Assembly (NCBI GenBank): GCA_015680685.1
Contig: MNCI01023672.1
Coordinates: 304,768 to 368,767, forward strand
DNA length: 64,000 nucleotides
Origin: Gnetum montanum
Lineage: Eukaryota; Streptophyta; Gnetopsida; Gnetales; Gnetaceae
Direction of reading: 5' to 3'
Part shown: one piece after another, positions 1 to 12,237 of the stretch
How the letters are laid out: the number at the start of each line of letters is the position of its first letter
How positions within the stretch are numbered: position 1 is the stretch's first letter
The notes under the pieces: generated by a model
Seen by the model: the letters and a program-made list of their open reading frames with translations, nothing else
Database searches by the model: none
Told to the model about the DNA's origin: nothing
Program-made: the position numbers and the translations under genes

Positions 1-266
1 GAATTAGTTAATTAATTTATTCTCAATCTATTACCAACCTTAGGCAAAAAAAATATAAAATAATAAAAATCATGTGCCTCAATTACACTTAACCATACAA
101 CTGAGCCTCACAAGTGTAGTTGGAAAGATAACAAACGTTCCACAATTAGATTCACCTTCTAGATTGAATCCTATGTACAAGAACACTAGGAATCCATGAA
201 ATTTGACTAGATTGCACATGAATGCCTTAGTGATTTATAATTTTGGACATAAGAGTATCACACTTC
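1..266 (+). repeat. 3' portion of an Athila-type LTR
   Basis: This segment aligns by eye with the last ~260 bases of the LTRs at 39897-40858 and 52076-53037. They share the stretch around AAAATAATAAAAATCAT, the segment GATTACACTTAACCATA, and a terminal CTTCTCATCA. It is cut by the window edge. No primer-binding-like sequence follows position 266, so it is more likely a 3' LTR or a solo LTR than a 5' LTR. Confidence 0.7.
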
Positions 267-724
267 TCATCACAAATATAGTCTAAGATCTTGATAAAAA
301 ATGTTGACTTGTCTTTAGTATTTATAGTAAAGTAGTTAGTGAATTATGATTATTGATGAGTAATATCCATCAACATCATCAATTTTTAAGTTTTGGGATT
401 TGACTTGTCTATTGAAGATTTGAAGTAAGTAGAATATGTACTAGAAAATGAAATTTCATGTTAAATTGATGAAAATATACTCTTCAAATCAGGTTCCTCT
501 TCCATAGGTTCTCTTACACATTCATATTTTAAGAATTGATAAATACTACTTTAAAATTTCACATTAAAGTCTCTATAAAGGATAAATAGCACTGGATTGA
601 GATTGGGGTAGATTAGAAATAATTTTTACTTTAAGGTTTCCTCTATTTAGTTAATCAAATAGATCACTTGAAAAAGTCTAACATCTAAACATGTTGATTT
701 GGTAATAAAATGTTTGTTGATCAT
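267..724. other. AT-rich intergenic sequence, unassigned
   Basis: No coding potential or recognisable repeat was found. It is the sequence into which the Athila element at 725-34189 inserted. Its last five bases (720-724, ATCAT) are repeated at 34190-34194. Confidence 0.5.
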
Positions 725-1546
725 CAATGAGCAGTTGGATATTTCAACACTCCACCATACAAGTCATGAGTATATATGTGGGACCTGATCATAATCCATG
801 GATGGCGAAAGTAGATTCACTACTAGTTGAGGTTCAGTTAGTGAAATTTAAGTTGTATGGTTTAACTCTTTTTAAGACATATGATAGGTTGATATTGTTT
901 GCTTAAACTAAGGATAAGTGTAAACATGGTTGAGATAGAGTAATATAATCTAAGTCTAAGTGTAATAAAATAAAGATACTATTCTAGCCTATGGGAAATA
1001 AGTATACATTCCTAGTTTACCATACATGTCTTGGGTTTATGCAACCATCATTGGTGTTACCAAGTGAATCCACCACTAAGCAAATCAAGTGACCTCACCA
1101 TTGGATTACCAAATGATTACACTATACACTTGAAACCAGTTATACTTATATCACCTTAACAAAAGACATGAAAAAGGTAACATGTTGAAAGGTAAAATTA
1201 GACTAAGTAAAAATGAACTAAGTAGAATGCTATGATGGTGGAAAACAATCTCAATTTTTATTTCCAATCATGAACTATGCCTAAGAACAATTCACTCAAA
1301 AAAAGATTCCATATAACTGTTTAACACCATAATGTATGCATTCACTCTATTACTAAGTGTAAAATCATGGAAACAAATTGCAAGCATTTTGGCTAAGTAT
1401 TGAAAAAAAGTTCTTCATTTGACACAATGGTGGGTTGGTATTTATAATCGAGACTAGGATCCACTACATCAAATCTAGGATGATGTAAGTAGGGCTACAA
1501 TATTGTAGATACAATATCATAGTCCTTAACAATCTCATTTTCATCA
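725..1546 (-). repeat. 3' LTR of the 725-34189 Athila element
   Basis: It aligns along its length with 33303-34189 in the same orientation. In element sense it begins TGATGAAAATGAG and ends at the segment that corresponds to CTACTCATCA in the other LTR, where the terminal dinucleotide has mutated. It is about 65 bases shorter than its partner and heavily diverged, which points to an old insertion. Confidence 0.8.
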
Positions 1547-1559
1547 TACCCTCACAATG
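1547..1559 (-). promoter_or_regulatory. Polypurine tract of the 725-34189 element
   Basis: The minus strand reads ATTGTGAGGGTA immediately before the LTR start TGATG. The plus-strand Athila element has ATTGTGGGGGTA at the same place (52064-52075), so the site is conserved between copies. Confidence 0.6.
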
Positions 1560-1789
1560 GATTACAAACTCATCCTTGAGTTAAAACAAAAAGAGGATAG
1601 AATTCCTTACAAAATTTGTGGGGTTATATACAAACTTGAATACTATGACCTGCTTTCATAACTGATTCTACTATGAATGTCACATTGTGGTTTGAGTGGT
1701 GTTTACAAAATTATCCTACATTACATGATGGACATATATGACAAGACAAAATAAAACAAAACTTCAAAGCTCGATGTAGCCTTTAAGTT

Positions 1790-4620
1790 CTTAATGGCAG
1801 TAAATCCTCTCTCAATCTCTTTTCTTTATCATTGGGTTTTTGAAATTGATATCAGTTGAGTAATGCCCAAAGTTTCTCCTCTTCTGATCTAGGATTGTAT
1901 ACCATCCAGGCAAATTCAGCAATGTTTTCTCAAGTTGGTACTTTCCACGAATACCAAACTATATAAACATATTATTTACTTTAACATATTAGGTTGAAAA
2001 TTGTCATCTTTCTTCATCAAACATTCTAGCTATTTTTCTTAGGCCTTGATAGTCTTTCATCCTTCTAGCCAAATTTTCTAAAACATCTTTCTAGTCCTGG
2101 TAGCTAGCCTTAACCACTTGGAGCTTGAATTTTGCAATATGTAGCTTCTATTGGACATCCTTCATATCTAAGAACTTCTTCTCATATAGCGCATATACTA
2201 CAACGACTTGCTACTCTAGTTCATTTCTAGATTTGCTTGCTATGACCATGCCTAGATTAGCATAATGAAGGTTTCCTAATCCCATGTGCTCAATTAGATC
2301 CTCTATCTATGGATGCTTATTTTTAATTTTTGATTGTTGTACATGGATAATGCATCCAAGATTACCTATCAATCAGCTATTTACATTTTGATTGAACTAA
2401 TTTTGGTTTCAGCCATCTGAATTTCCTTTTCATTATTCTATTTATACATGCCCACTTGGTCTCTAAAGTGATCTTTCAATCTTTCATGCTTCTTGGCCTT
2501 GTTCTACCATGCACTAATCTCAATAGTTAATTTTTGGTAGATTGCATGAACTTCCTTCATTAACAAGCTTTTATTTTCTCTAGTCAATCTTTTCATATTG
2601 AGGCTAACTCTCACAAATTATTCTCTTAGCTAATGGATGCTTTCTTCAAATAGATTCTTTAGTTTCTCAATGTCCATCAACATCATATTCCTTGCAGAAA
2701 TATTTATATTTTCTTCCTCCAAGGTAGTTAGGGATTTGACATAAATATATGTTTGGGCTTTAGCCATTAAGGCATTCCACATTGCTTTCTTCTTTTCCAT
2801 CTTCACTTTAATGTTACTGGATACCAATTGAGCTACCTATTTAGTTTTGAATTTATCTAACTAGGTTGGTGCTACATATCATGCAGGGTCTTATTTCTCT
2901 ACTCTTAATGCCACTAACTCTACTTGTAACCTCTACACCTCATTTTTTGCAAGTTTGGCCCTAGTTTCAAACATCACCAACTTGCCTTTGGTTAAAATAA
3001 GTTCAAACTACACTATAGTGATATCATTGGGGATATCAAAAAGGTTCTACATTGCTTGCCTTATCTGCAATAGTTGATCTCAGATATCTTCATGCTCTTG
3101 TGAAGTCATAGATGTTCTACCTATTATTTCAACATCTTTAGCTCTATTTATATTAGTCGATGGTATAATGAAAACATTAAAGGTTTCTTTAATATAATCT
3201 ATAATCAATTTAGCTACTCCTACTACATCTTGATGTTGCATAATCATAACAATGGATCGTTCTCCTATTTCAAACATAACCCAAAATAATATTTGATCAT
3301 CTTCTCCTACTTGTAATGATATTTGATCAATAGTAGATCCTATTGATACCATAGGCCTTCTTGTCTTGTACCTTATACATACTCAAGGCTTCTCTATTTC
3401 CCTAGTTGATGATCTTAGATATTTGCTGTAGATGACTCATGAAAGGTCTATCACCTTGTTGTGCTAGTGGAGCACTTGATCCTAGTATATTACCAACTAG
3501 TGGTAATCAACTCGGTCCTACTTGCTTCTGTCTTATGACTAGGATGCTTTCAACTAGTGTGGATCCTACTACTTCCTTAGCGCCTACTAGATTTTCTAGT
3601 TGATCTTTCTTGGAAGGCATTGGCTTTCACATCTCAACATACAACATGCTCTAGGCTTTGCAACGTACATCTTTGGTATAGCCCAAAATTCTTGCTTGCT
3701 TGCACAGTCTTCTAATGAGGTAAGGGAATAACAAAGTGAGTTTCCCTACCTTCTTTTTCTTGAACCTTCCTTAGATTTCTAAAAGTAATAGATGATTCAT
3801 GTTTTCTTGGAATTTTTCCATGAGTATGGTGCTTCCTCTTGCAACATAGGCAAAAATTCTATTTAATCTCTTAGTGAGAAAAATATGATGATTTCCAATC
3901 TTAAAGTAGATCTTCTCTTCTATACACAATCTACTATATTTCTTATTAGCTATTCCATAAGCCCTTTATAACCACAAATTCTTTGCATCAGTGTCAGAAC
4001 TTGTGGATATTTGTGCAATATTTTCTCTGACATTAGAAAGATTTACTACCCTGGTGATTGCTTCGACTAAGTAATACATTGTCATTTCCTTAATCTTGAT
4101 AATGGCATCATCCTTCTTATTCTTTCAAAATTGGTAAACTTCCCTCAAATACCATTCACCATTACATGATAGTATTCACCAAAGAGGAGAGGCTTGGAGA
4201 TTCTCTCATACATTAGCAAGTGTGAACTTCATGAATGATCCAAAGTTAAGTTCTAGAATGATTATGGACATGATGAAATTCTCCTAGATAGCTTGAAGGC
4301 ACTCATCTAATAGTGTGAGGTGTTTTCCTTTCTCGTAAACAAGCAGTTCTTTAGCTTCAGCATATGCAGAATGTTCCATTGCAAGTATAGGTTCATGAAT
4401 ACTGAAGGACTAAGCCTCTTCCTCAACTTGTAAGGTCTACCCTCTAACTTGTCCTTTTCCTGTGGGTTTCTTGCCCCTTTGTTGTAAGGGTCCTTTAGTT
4501 GTTGGCTGTTTAGGAGCCCTCTATAATCATAAAGGATCCATTTAAGATTACCCAAGAATTTCAAATAAGTTCCTAATGGTTCATAATCCTCTCTCAGGTT
4601 CTTGGATTCAATCAAAATCT
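1790..4620 (-). pseudogene. Extra 3' ORF of the Athila element (env position), coiled-coil-rich, decayed
   Basis: This is a minus-strand coding remnant downstream of integrase, where Athila elements often carry an additional, sometimes envelope-like, ORF. Open stretches remain at 4307-4615, 3080-3352 and 2630-2827. They are separated by many nonsense codons but largely recoverable by eye. The segment near 3200-3260 (GERSIVMIMQHQ) matches GEGTTVLVMQHQ in the plus-strand Athila copy near 50300. The segment near 2430-2500 (KDHFRDQVGMYK, NEKEIQ) matches KDHYKDHVGL and NEKHIQ near 51070-51130. The product is rich in Lys, Glu and Leu with heptad-like spacing, suggesting a long coiled coil. No signal peptide or transmembrane segment is evident. 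I do not recognise the family, and calling it an envelope protein would be guesswork. Confidence 0.6.
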
Positions 4621-5579
4621 ATCCATGTTATTACTTATTAGCTCTTATTAGGATTACAGAGTTAGAAAAATTTCAAAAAGAAACCTTTAACTATTGTATT
4701 CTAATATATTATGAACAAATTATCTCTCATAATAGTTATTTCCTTATTTATGTATGTTAGGATGGTTGTTTAGAAGGAATTTTTTAAGTTTATTGATTTT
4801 TATTTAGTTAAAATGTGAAAGTTATTATAGCTTTTACCCTTGATATGTTCTTCTAGGTGTTAGAAAATTTTAGCTTAAATCACACAAACTATACATAATG
4901 CTCTCCCCCATGACTAAGTTTGTCGCTCCGTGATCAAGAAGATTGAAGAATCGCACAAATCATAACTATGATGAGGAAGTTATGAAGCTTGGAAGTTTGG
5001 TTACCAAAGGGTTAGAAAAATGACATGACCTCCCTATGCATCAAATGAGAAGAATGAAAAATTTCTAAATCCTCGTGCATATATATAGATTTTTGTGGAT
5101 TGATATCATAGATATAACATCGTAGAGAAATATTTAGCTACAACATCATTGTTAAAAATTTCAAGGTTTTGAGTGATTTTTGATAGAAAAATTTAGTGAA
5201 CTAATTAGTTTGGAAGGTGTAGAGATGGTTCAAAGGATTTTTGAGTATAGATGATGCTCAGAATATAAGGATTTATCATAAAAAGTACATAAAGAAAGCA
5301 ATCTTGGGCAAACTCAATGAGGTATATAGGATATAGTTAGTAGGAATTTTTAAAAGTATGATTAGACATAAATATGTAGGAAAGTAATAATGATCAGTTA
5401 AGGATTTAGAGGTACAAGTTCATGTGCAATTGATCATCAAGTATGAAGCATAAGAGTTATACAAGTGGGTCCTCCCCAAAGCAAGCTCCAGTGCTTAGTG
5501 CCCTTGTATAACCATACCTACAAGTGCCCATAGGCACTCAAGGAGTTGAATGTAAAGCATACCCGTCTTCTAAGACAAG
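4621..5579. other. Athila internal spacer upstream of the extra ORF
   Basis: This AT-rich non-coding spacer belongs to the old Athila element and is interrupted at 5579 by the Tat insertion. It contains a TATATATATGCA motif on the minus strand (5073-5088) that is also present upstream of the extra ORF in the other copy. Its last five bases, ACAAG at 5575-5579, form one side of the Tat target duplication. Confidence 0.6.
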
Positions 5580-6375
5580 TGTAACGATGGAAAACGTCAG
5601 TAGCTGGAAAATACCAAACAAAATCCTGTGTACACAGTTTTAACCACGGATCCGTGCAAGGGCTATGCTGGAAAAACGAATCCGTGGTGCCCTGAACAGT
5701 CTTGTCGATCAGACAGGGACTTACTAATATGTAAACTGACGAATATCTCATGGAATGATCTAATTCAAGGGATCGCAAAAATGAGGGGAAAACGACGTAG
5801 ACAAATTGTAACGATGATAATGCTGAACAAGATGAGAAGAGGCTAACACAAGAGAAACACGTAGTTTCAAGACCTACGCTTCGACTTGAAAGATGTATAT
5901 TTTATATATCTCGTTACACTGGGGAGACCCCGATTACTAGATATAAAGCAAGCACAAAACAACAACAAAATTGTCCAAACGGAAGTCCGGTCTACCTCGT
6001 GGGCTAAAGCCGGGATGCAAGGAAGGTCAAGCTCTGACGTCTATCGATCAACTATTTCTGACCAATAGAGCCAGTGAACCGTGCAAGATGATCCCATGAT
6101 CTTGGATCTGCTTCTTTTGCCTTAGGTAGAGTCTGTTTAGGACAGCCAGCGGTCGCTGATGGAGAGAATTGTGTCTTCTCCAAAGAATGATTACTTTTGT
6201 TGCCGATGCTCACGCGAACAGTGCTCTGTCTCTGTGGTAAGGTGATGTTGTCAACAATCGCCAAAGTGCTGCTCTCTGTATCTCTGCTCAAAATTGATAA
6301 GTGCTCCTGTGCTCAGAAAAATGACTTTTTGCTCTTTGATTTTGCCCCCCCCCCCCCATATCTTTTTCCACTGCG

Positions 6376-6386
6376 GTATTTATAGG
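6376..6386 (-). promoter_or_regulatory. TATA box of the Tat LTR
   Basis: The minus strand reads CTATAAATACC. The same TATAAATACC core is present in the 5' LTR at 22321-22330. It divides the LTR into a U3 of about 760 bases (7143 down to here) and R/U5 of about 800 bases. Confidence 0.6.
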
Positions 6387-6784
6387 CTGCGACGTCCTAT
6401 GGAAAAGGTGCAATCCTGATGACGTGTGCCCCGAATGTTTTGGGTACTGTTGGCTTCACCAATTTTGTGTCAAACTTCATGACTACGCACAATACGCTCA
6501 TTCGCATATTGTGTGTGTGAAGAAGAGATGCACGTTGGGCATGTTTCAACTGTCTTTGGGTTAAATTATGCTCATTCACACTGCGTTGCGTGCATGAGTG
6601 TAACATAATAGGGAAATGATGGATTCAAGCTATTTTACGCTCGCTTACGCAGCTGCGTGTAATGAAGCGTAAAACAATGTTTAGCTTGGCGACGCAATAC
6701 GCTATGATATGCTACGTTGCGTGATGAGCGTATGATGAGCAATCGCACTTTCTTAGACTTTGCCTTTGACTGTTTTGAAGCTCA

Positions 6785-6973
6785 TTACGCTGCCACGCGT
6801 AACAGAGCGTAAACCTGGCCTTGAACAAAATACTTAGCAAATTATACAAAAAGTCGCATATTACGCTGCTCAAGCCTTTCCCTATGCCAAAGTAACTAGC
6901 CTTCTGATGCTAGACTATGTTTAAAGAGAATCACGCTAAGCACCATTACGCTATGTCGCGTGATATAGCGTAA
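6785..6973. promoter_or_regulatory. U3 inverted repeats built on TTACGC/GCGTAA
   Basis: Two clear inverted repeats lie in U3. TTACGCT at 6785-6791 pairs with AGCGTAA at 6806-6812. TTACGCTAT at 6946-6954 pairs with ATAGCGTAA at 6965-6973. Further single copies occur around 6640-6730. The 5' LTR keeps the same arrangement with one or two transitions. Their position in the promoter region suggests transcription factor sites or hairpins; the binding factor is unknown. Confidence 0.5.
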
Positions 6974-7143
6974 ACAGAGAAAACATAGTAAGATTAGGAA
7001 TCTGCAGGGGGAGTTGAAGACTTGATGCTACGCACCTCTTGGTGTTGCTCTATCTTATTCTCCCTTCTGGAATTCTGACATGCGCTCTTACCTGAATTAT
7101 GAATCTTTGCCTGAGGCCGACTCACAATTTTCACAGTGTTTCA

Positions 7144-7157
7144 ATGGCCCCTCTTTA
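7144..7157 (-). promoter_or_regulatory. Polypurine tract of the Tat element
   Basis: The minus strand reads AAAGAGGGGCCAT directly abutting the 3' LTR start TGAAAC. It is purine-rich and exactly adjacent, as expected for plus-strand DNA priming. Confidence 0.75.
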
Positions 7158-8267
7158 TTGACAGTTGGAGGGCTTGCCCAAAAGACGTCGACAAAGAATA
7201 CGAAACACCGGATTGGTAAAAGCAAGAACAACATCTATCCATGGCTACTCAAGCATTGCCTTGTCAACATGGAAGGGCGAAGCTGGAGATAATGGGACAT
7301 AGAATGACATAGTAGGAAACAGGTTCGGGGAAGACATAAAATAGGTCAAGATGGTAGGAGTATAGAATACGTGCACTGAACGCACAAAAACGTATGCACA
7401 TTTATGTCAACAGGAATGCTTTCAGACGAGCGTAGTGCATCAGCCTAAGATCTCTCTATCACTGATTATAACAGGAATGCTTGCAAAAGGAGCACGGCGC
7501 ATCACTTCTGCGATATCTCTACTAGTGTGAGTGCAGAAAATAGATACTTGCGTACGTAGCTTTTGCGTATGGGAAGCGGGTGGTAGGGATGAAATGAGAT
7601 AAGAGCTAAGGGTGGGATTATGAGAGGTATAGGCATGTAGTTCTAAGTGGTCGAGCAAACCTGAGCAGCCATCTCAAGACGCCGTTGTTATTCACCGCTC
7701 AGGTGAATGCATCTTTGAACAACATCCTCGAAACAAGTAACCTGCAACTATAGAAGAAAAAACAATGGACACCATTGCTCATGCGAATAAGAGGCGAGGT
7801 TATCGAAACGAGCGCCGTTTGATGCGAAACAGAGCGATTGGGCCGTGAAGAAGGAGCTGGAGCATGAGGGCGGAGCCGTCAATCCTGACGATTGGCCGAG
7901 CATATCTTCGCCAAAAGGCATTAGACACAATGCAGTTAACTGGTTGTACAGGGAACCAGCTAGATGAATTTGCGAAGTCGGCGTCCAATAGCGATGATTG
8001 GCGGAGGTCACCGAGGTCGCTGTCATTAAGGGTTGCGTTGGGGCTCCGGCTTGTGAGACTAAACTCTCAGAGGTACCACCGTTGCAGTGGGGGCAGCGGT
8101 GGCATCTCCGAGGGATCAGTAAGATGCCTCTCAGCTTATCCGAGGAATTAGTAGGATGCCGGTGAGGTGGCGATGCTGGGACTGTCCCAGTATCTCACCT
8201 CGTTTATCGTGCAACTGTACAGAGGTGATCACGCTCGCTTGATTTACATGGCAGCAGTCTGTAAGTC
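7158..8267 (-). other. 3' untranslated region of the Tat element
   Basis: Non-coding interior between the tandem repeat block and the PPT. Open frames occur on both strands (for example 7864-8151 plus and 7748-8026 minus), but none matches a retroelement or host family I can recognise. Confidence 0.6.
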
Positions 8268-8735
8268 CCAGTTTTAAGTCCTGGTAGACTGTCATTGCTA
8301 GTTTTATGTCCCAGCAAACCATGGTCCTAGTTTAAAGTTTGGGCAGACCGAGAAATGCTAGTTTTACGTCGTAGCAGACGGTGGTGTGTTTGATTTATGG
8401 TCTCAGCAGACCGTGCTGTGGATGTCAGTTTCGTGTCATGACCCAAGGACAGAGCTGCGCTGGTTTTACGTCTCAGCAAACGACTACTTACCTTTGCCAG
8501 TTTAGCGTCGTGGCAGACACGTGCAAAAGATGCCAGTTTTTCGTCTTGGCATACCTGTACAACATTGCCAGTTTTACGTCGTAGCGGATGGTTACAACTT
8601 GCCAGTTTAGCATCATAACAGACGAATACTGCCAGTTTAGCGTCATGGCGGATGCGTGCAGGGAATGCCAGTTTAGCGTTGTAGTGGACGGTGGTTGCCA
8701 GTTTAGCGTCGTAGCGAACATGTGTTGCCATTCTT
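8268..8735. repeat. Tandem repeat block in the Tat 3' UTR
   Basis: About 14 diverged copies of a unit with core GCCAGTTTAGCGTCGTAGC recur at roughly 27-45 base spacing. The unit is most regular at the pol-proximal end (8490-8735) and decays toward 8268. The block begins just downstream of the pol stop in element sense. Variable tandem repeats in the 3' UTR are a known property of Tat-lineage elements. The unit lacks stops in several frames, which produces spurious open frames. Confidence 0.85.
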
Positions 8736-8757
8736 GCTGTTGACACCGTAGATGTTG

Positions 8758-11700
8758 CTAAATGTAATACCGCTTCAAATACACATGATTTATAGGGTTT
8801 GGTAATTCATTGTCGTTGGCGTCTACTAACTTGAATGCTCCGTTGTTGTACCTGTCAACCACCAAAAAAGGGCCTTCCCAGTTTGCAGAGAACTTGCCTA
8901 CTGGTTCATGCATAGCCTTTAGAACTAGATCTTCTTTCTTGATCGAGTGCTGTTGAAGGTTGTGTCGATGTTTCTGTCTCTGTTTTTCTTGATATCTTTC
9001 AATTGTGTCAAGAGCCTGTATCCGCTTCTCTTCTACTGAATCCAGATCCGCGATCCGAGACTTGGTGTGTTGAGCCTCATTTATAACCATGGAGAGGACC
9101 ATTCTCAGAGAAGGAATTTGCAACTTGAGAGGCAGCATTGCTTCAGATCTGTAAACCAGGCTATAGGGCGTACTACCCGTAGCCATCCTACACGTAGTAC
9201 GATACGCCCACAGCACATAGAGGATCTGTTCGTGCCACCGCCTTTTGTTGTCGTCGATCATTTTCTTGAGCAGATTGATGATCACTTTGTTCTTTGCTTC
9301 AGCTTGACCATTTGCTTGTAGGTAATAGGGGGAGGAAAAAGATTGTCTAATACCCAGGTTATTATAGAAGGATTTGGTTTACGTGCTACTAAACTGTGGC
9401 CCATTGTCGATCACGATAGTCATCGGGAGACCAAATCTGGTTACTATATTGTCCAAGATAAAATGGCAAATCTACTGAGACGTGATCTTCTGCAGGGGAA
9501 CAGCCTCTACCCACTTTGTAAAATACTCCGTAGTGGTAATAATGAAGCTATGACCTACGGAAGATTTCGGCGTGATTGGGCCTATAATGTCTAGTCCCCA
9601 TCGCTGAAATGGCCAGGTTATCTGCGTTGTATGTAATTCTGTAGGTAACACGTGTATGAGATTCGCGTGGCGTTGACATGTGTCACAAGTTTTAACCTTT
9701 GTCAGGCAATCCTTTTCCATGCATGGCCAGTAGTATCCTAAGTGACAGATTTTTAGGGCCATAGCCCGTGGTGCTACGTGGCCGCCGCACAGTCCCTCGT
9801 GAACTTTGTCGACTATATGTTGTGCTTGGGTTTTGTCAACGCAAGTAAGCAGCACGCCATCAAAGGAGCGTCTACAAAGAGTGTTGTCTCCGATGATGAC
9901 ATATTGCCTAGCCCGCTTGCGGATCACATCTTTCTGCGTGCGTGGCAATTCAGATGGTAATTCGCCCTGTAAAAGGTAAGTTTTAATGTCGTCGTACCAT
10001 TCCGGTGTGCTTTCCTTGAGAAGAGAAGAGATTTGCGCCATCTGAATGATAGGGTCCGCGCAGTCTGTTATTAATGCAGGACATGTGTCAAAAAGATGTG
10101 AAGGCACGTTCAGAGCCAGTGTTGCCAATGCGTCGACCAGTGTGTTGTCCGTGCATGGCACGTGCTGGACATCGATGGTCGCAAATCGACTCAGAAGATC
10201 TTTAGCTTTATCGCAGTAGGGCTGCAAATGTACAGCCTTGCAGGAGTAGACTCCTGTGATATGATTTATAACAAGCATTGAATCGCCCCTAATCACCAAG
10301 TGTCGAACATCGAGTTCACTGGCAGTTATTAATCCCCTGAGAAGCCCCTCGTACTCTGCCACATTGTTCGTACAGGGGAAGGTCAAGCGATAAGCGTGGA
10401 GACACACTTCATTAGGCGATAGCGTAATAACAGTGGTAGCACTGCCACCTCTAGCGGTTGAAGCTCCGTCGAAATATAGCGTTGCTTCAGGGCCTGTCAA
10501 GACAGGGCTTAAACTATGTACATGCTCGTCAGGGAACTTTGGCTCTATAGTCGCCTGATTGTTAATCGGTGAAGTTATTAACTGGTCAGCTATCGCCTGG
10601 CCTTTCGTAGATGATTGGCCAATATAGTGCAAATCGAATTCTGCCATGATAGCCTTCCAACGAGCTATTTTACTACTCTCGTATAAGTTGTGGGTAATGG
10701 CCCTAAGAATGTTATTTTTACAAATGATGTTGACCTTGCTACGGAAAAGATAATGCCTACATTTCTTGAGCGTAAAAACTAATGCTAGGCAATTACGCTC
10801 GACGTCGTTGTACCTCATTTCGTACGCACATAGAGTATGACTCAAGTAGTAGATGGGTACTTCCGACCCATCATCCCTCCTTTAACAAAGTAACGCGGCT
10901 AACGCTACGTCTGAAATTGTGAGGTAAATGTAAAATGGCAAGTCCCTTTGTGGTGGGAAAACTGTCGGTAAATGTTGCAATTCTTGTTTTAACCTGTCAA
11001 ACGCACGTTGGCAATCGTCGGTCCATTCAAAATTAACCCCCTTTTTTAGCAAGTGCTGCATAGGGTGTAGCTTGTCGGTTAACCTCGAGATGAACCAGCG
11101 TATAAACTGTAAGCGTCCCTGTAACCCGCGTAATTGCTTGAGATCTGTAGGAGGCATTAATTTGACAATGGCTTTGACCTTATCAGGGTCAACTCGTATG
11201 CTGGTTTTCGACACCACAAACGCCAGCATGTGTCCGGTTTTGACTCTGAATATGCATTTCTTTGGGTTAAGCCGGAGCTCGTATTTGGAGCATCTTTTAA
11301 GAACTAACTCCAGGTCGCCTGAATGATCCTCAGACTTTAAAGACGTAATAGAAATATCGTCTATGTAATCATTCAGTCTTCCTAGGAGATAATCACTAAA
11401 GATGTAAGTCATGGATCGCTGATACGTTGCTCCGGCGTTCTTTAGACCAAAAGACATCATAGTATAACAGAAAGTACCCTAGGGCATCATGAACGTTGTC
11501 GTCAATTGATGTTCTGGGTTGATGCGAATTTGATTATAGCTTGAAAAACCATCCATCAAGGATAGAAGTGCATGCCCAGCTGTTGTATCGACTAGCTGGT
11601 TGATACTCGGTAGTGGGAAGTTATCCTTGATTGTGACCTTATTCAAATCCTGGAAGTCTATGCAGATGCGTATGCTTCCGGTCTTCTTTGGGACGACTAC

Positions 11701-12237
11701 AATGTTAGACACCCAATCTGAGTAATCGACTGCACGGATGAAACCAGCCTGATACAGTTTGGTGATTTCATCATGCACGGCTAGCGCGATCTCTGGCTTG
11801 ATTTTGCGTGCCTTTTGCCTAACTACTTTGATCTGCGGGTCTAAGATGATGTTATGCTGGATTAACCTAGGATCAAGTCCAGGCATATCCTCATATGACC
11901 ATACAAAGACAGTAATGTTGTCTTGTAGGACCTGTTTTATAGCGTCGTGCATTTTTTGGTCTAATAAAGAACTGACTTTAAACGTTTTGGCTTCACCCTT
12001 ATGCATAACGATAGAAACATCACTGAGGGGGTCTTCGGTTATGTCCCCAGCCTCCAGGTCTAGCATGCGCGTCAACTGTTCTGGACATTCTGGGGACGTC
12101 TCCTACACGGCTATGGTTACGTCTTCTAAAGGAGGGTTAACGTCTACTAGCATGGAGTCGAATTGCCTAACTACCTTCCCGTATGGGCCCGTCAAAGTTA
12201 GGGGTGCTGAAAATGTTGCGTCCATTTTCCGTCTACC
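8758..12237 (-). pseudogene. pol: Tat pol: RT, RNase H, archaeal-type RNase H, integrase
   Basis: One minus-strand frame runs the whole length, broken by stops at 12103-12105, 11479-11481, 10882-10884, 9472-9474 and 9379-9381. Reverse transcriptase comes first: VPKKTGSIRICIDFQDLN, then YIDD near 11356-11367. A linked RNase H follows (YYLSHTL, HYL). A second, archaeal-type RNase H then has the acidic set D126, E164, D188 and D238, numbered in the open stretch starting at 10845. Integrase has HEGLCGGH and CDTC for zinc binding, the first catalytic Asp in GLDIIG, the second in VIDNG near 9410, and the Glu in GQAEAK. A C-terminal GPFLVV-like segment ends the protein. The second RNase H places it in the Tat lineage. 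The upstream limit at 12237 follows a TTTTGCAG 3' splice-site-like sequence; the first Met is at 12225. Confidence 0.93.

Larger units (their letters stand above)
5580..7143 (-). repeat. 3' LTR of the Tat element
   Basis: In element sense it starts TGAAACACTG and ends CCATCGTTACA. It is nearly identical to 21523-23089 apart from scattered transitions and small indels. It contains a run of C (about 6347-6357), a TATA box on the minus strand (6376-6386), and a U3 with several GCGTAA/TTACGC palindromes. Short open frames inside it (for example 5628-5846 and 6052-6291) are not genes. Confidence 0.95.

Noticed and set aside
5628-6385. Several overlapping short open frames on both strands, one repeated at 21829-22011
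   Set aside because: They lie inside the two LTRs of the Tat element, are repeated because the LTRs are repeated, and have no domain or start context.
7864-8151. A 95-codon plus-strand open frame in the Tat 3' UTR
   Set aside because: It has no recognisable domain, overlaps antisense open frames of similar length, and stops have no relation to the element's known genes.
8268-8735. Regularly spaced repeats resembling a CRISPR array
   Set aside because: The units are diverged, nearly contiguous, lack uniform spacers, and lie in a plant retrotransposon 3' UTR.
8327-8746. A 139-codon minus-strand open frame with repeating YDAKLA-type peptide, plus open frames in other phases
   Set aside because: It is produced by a stop-free tandem DNA repeat in the 3' UTR; openness in several frames and strands argues against coding.
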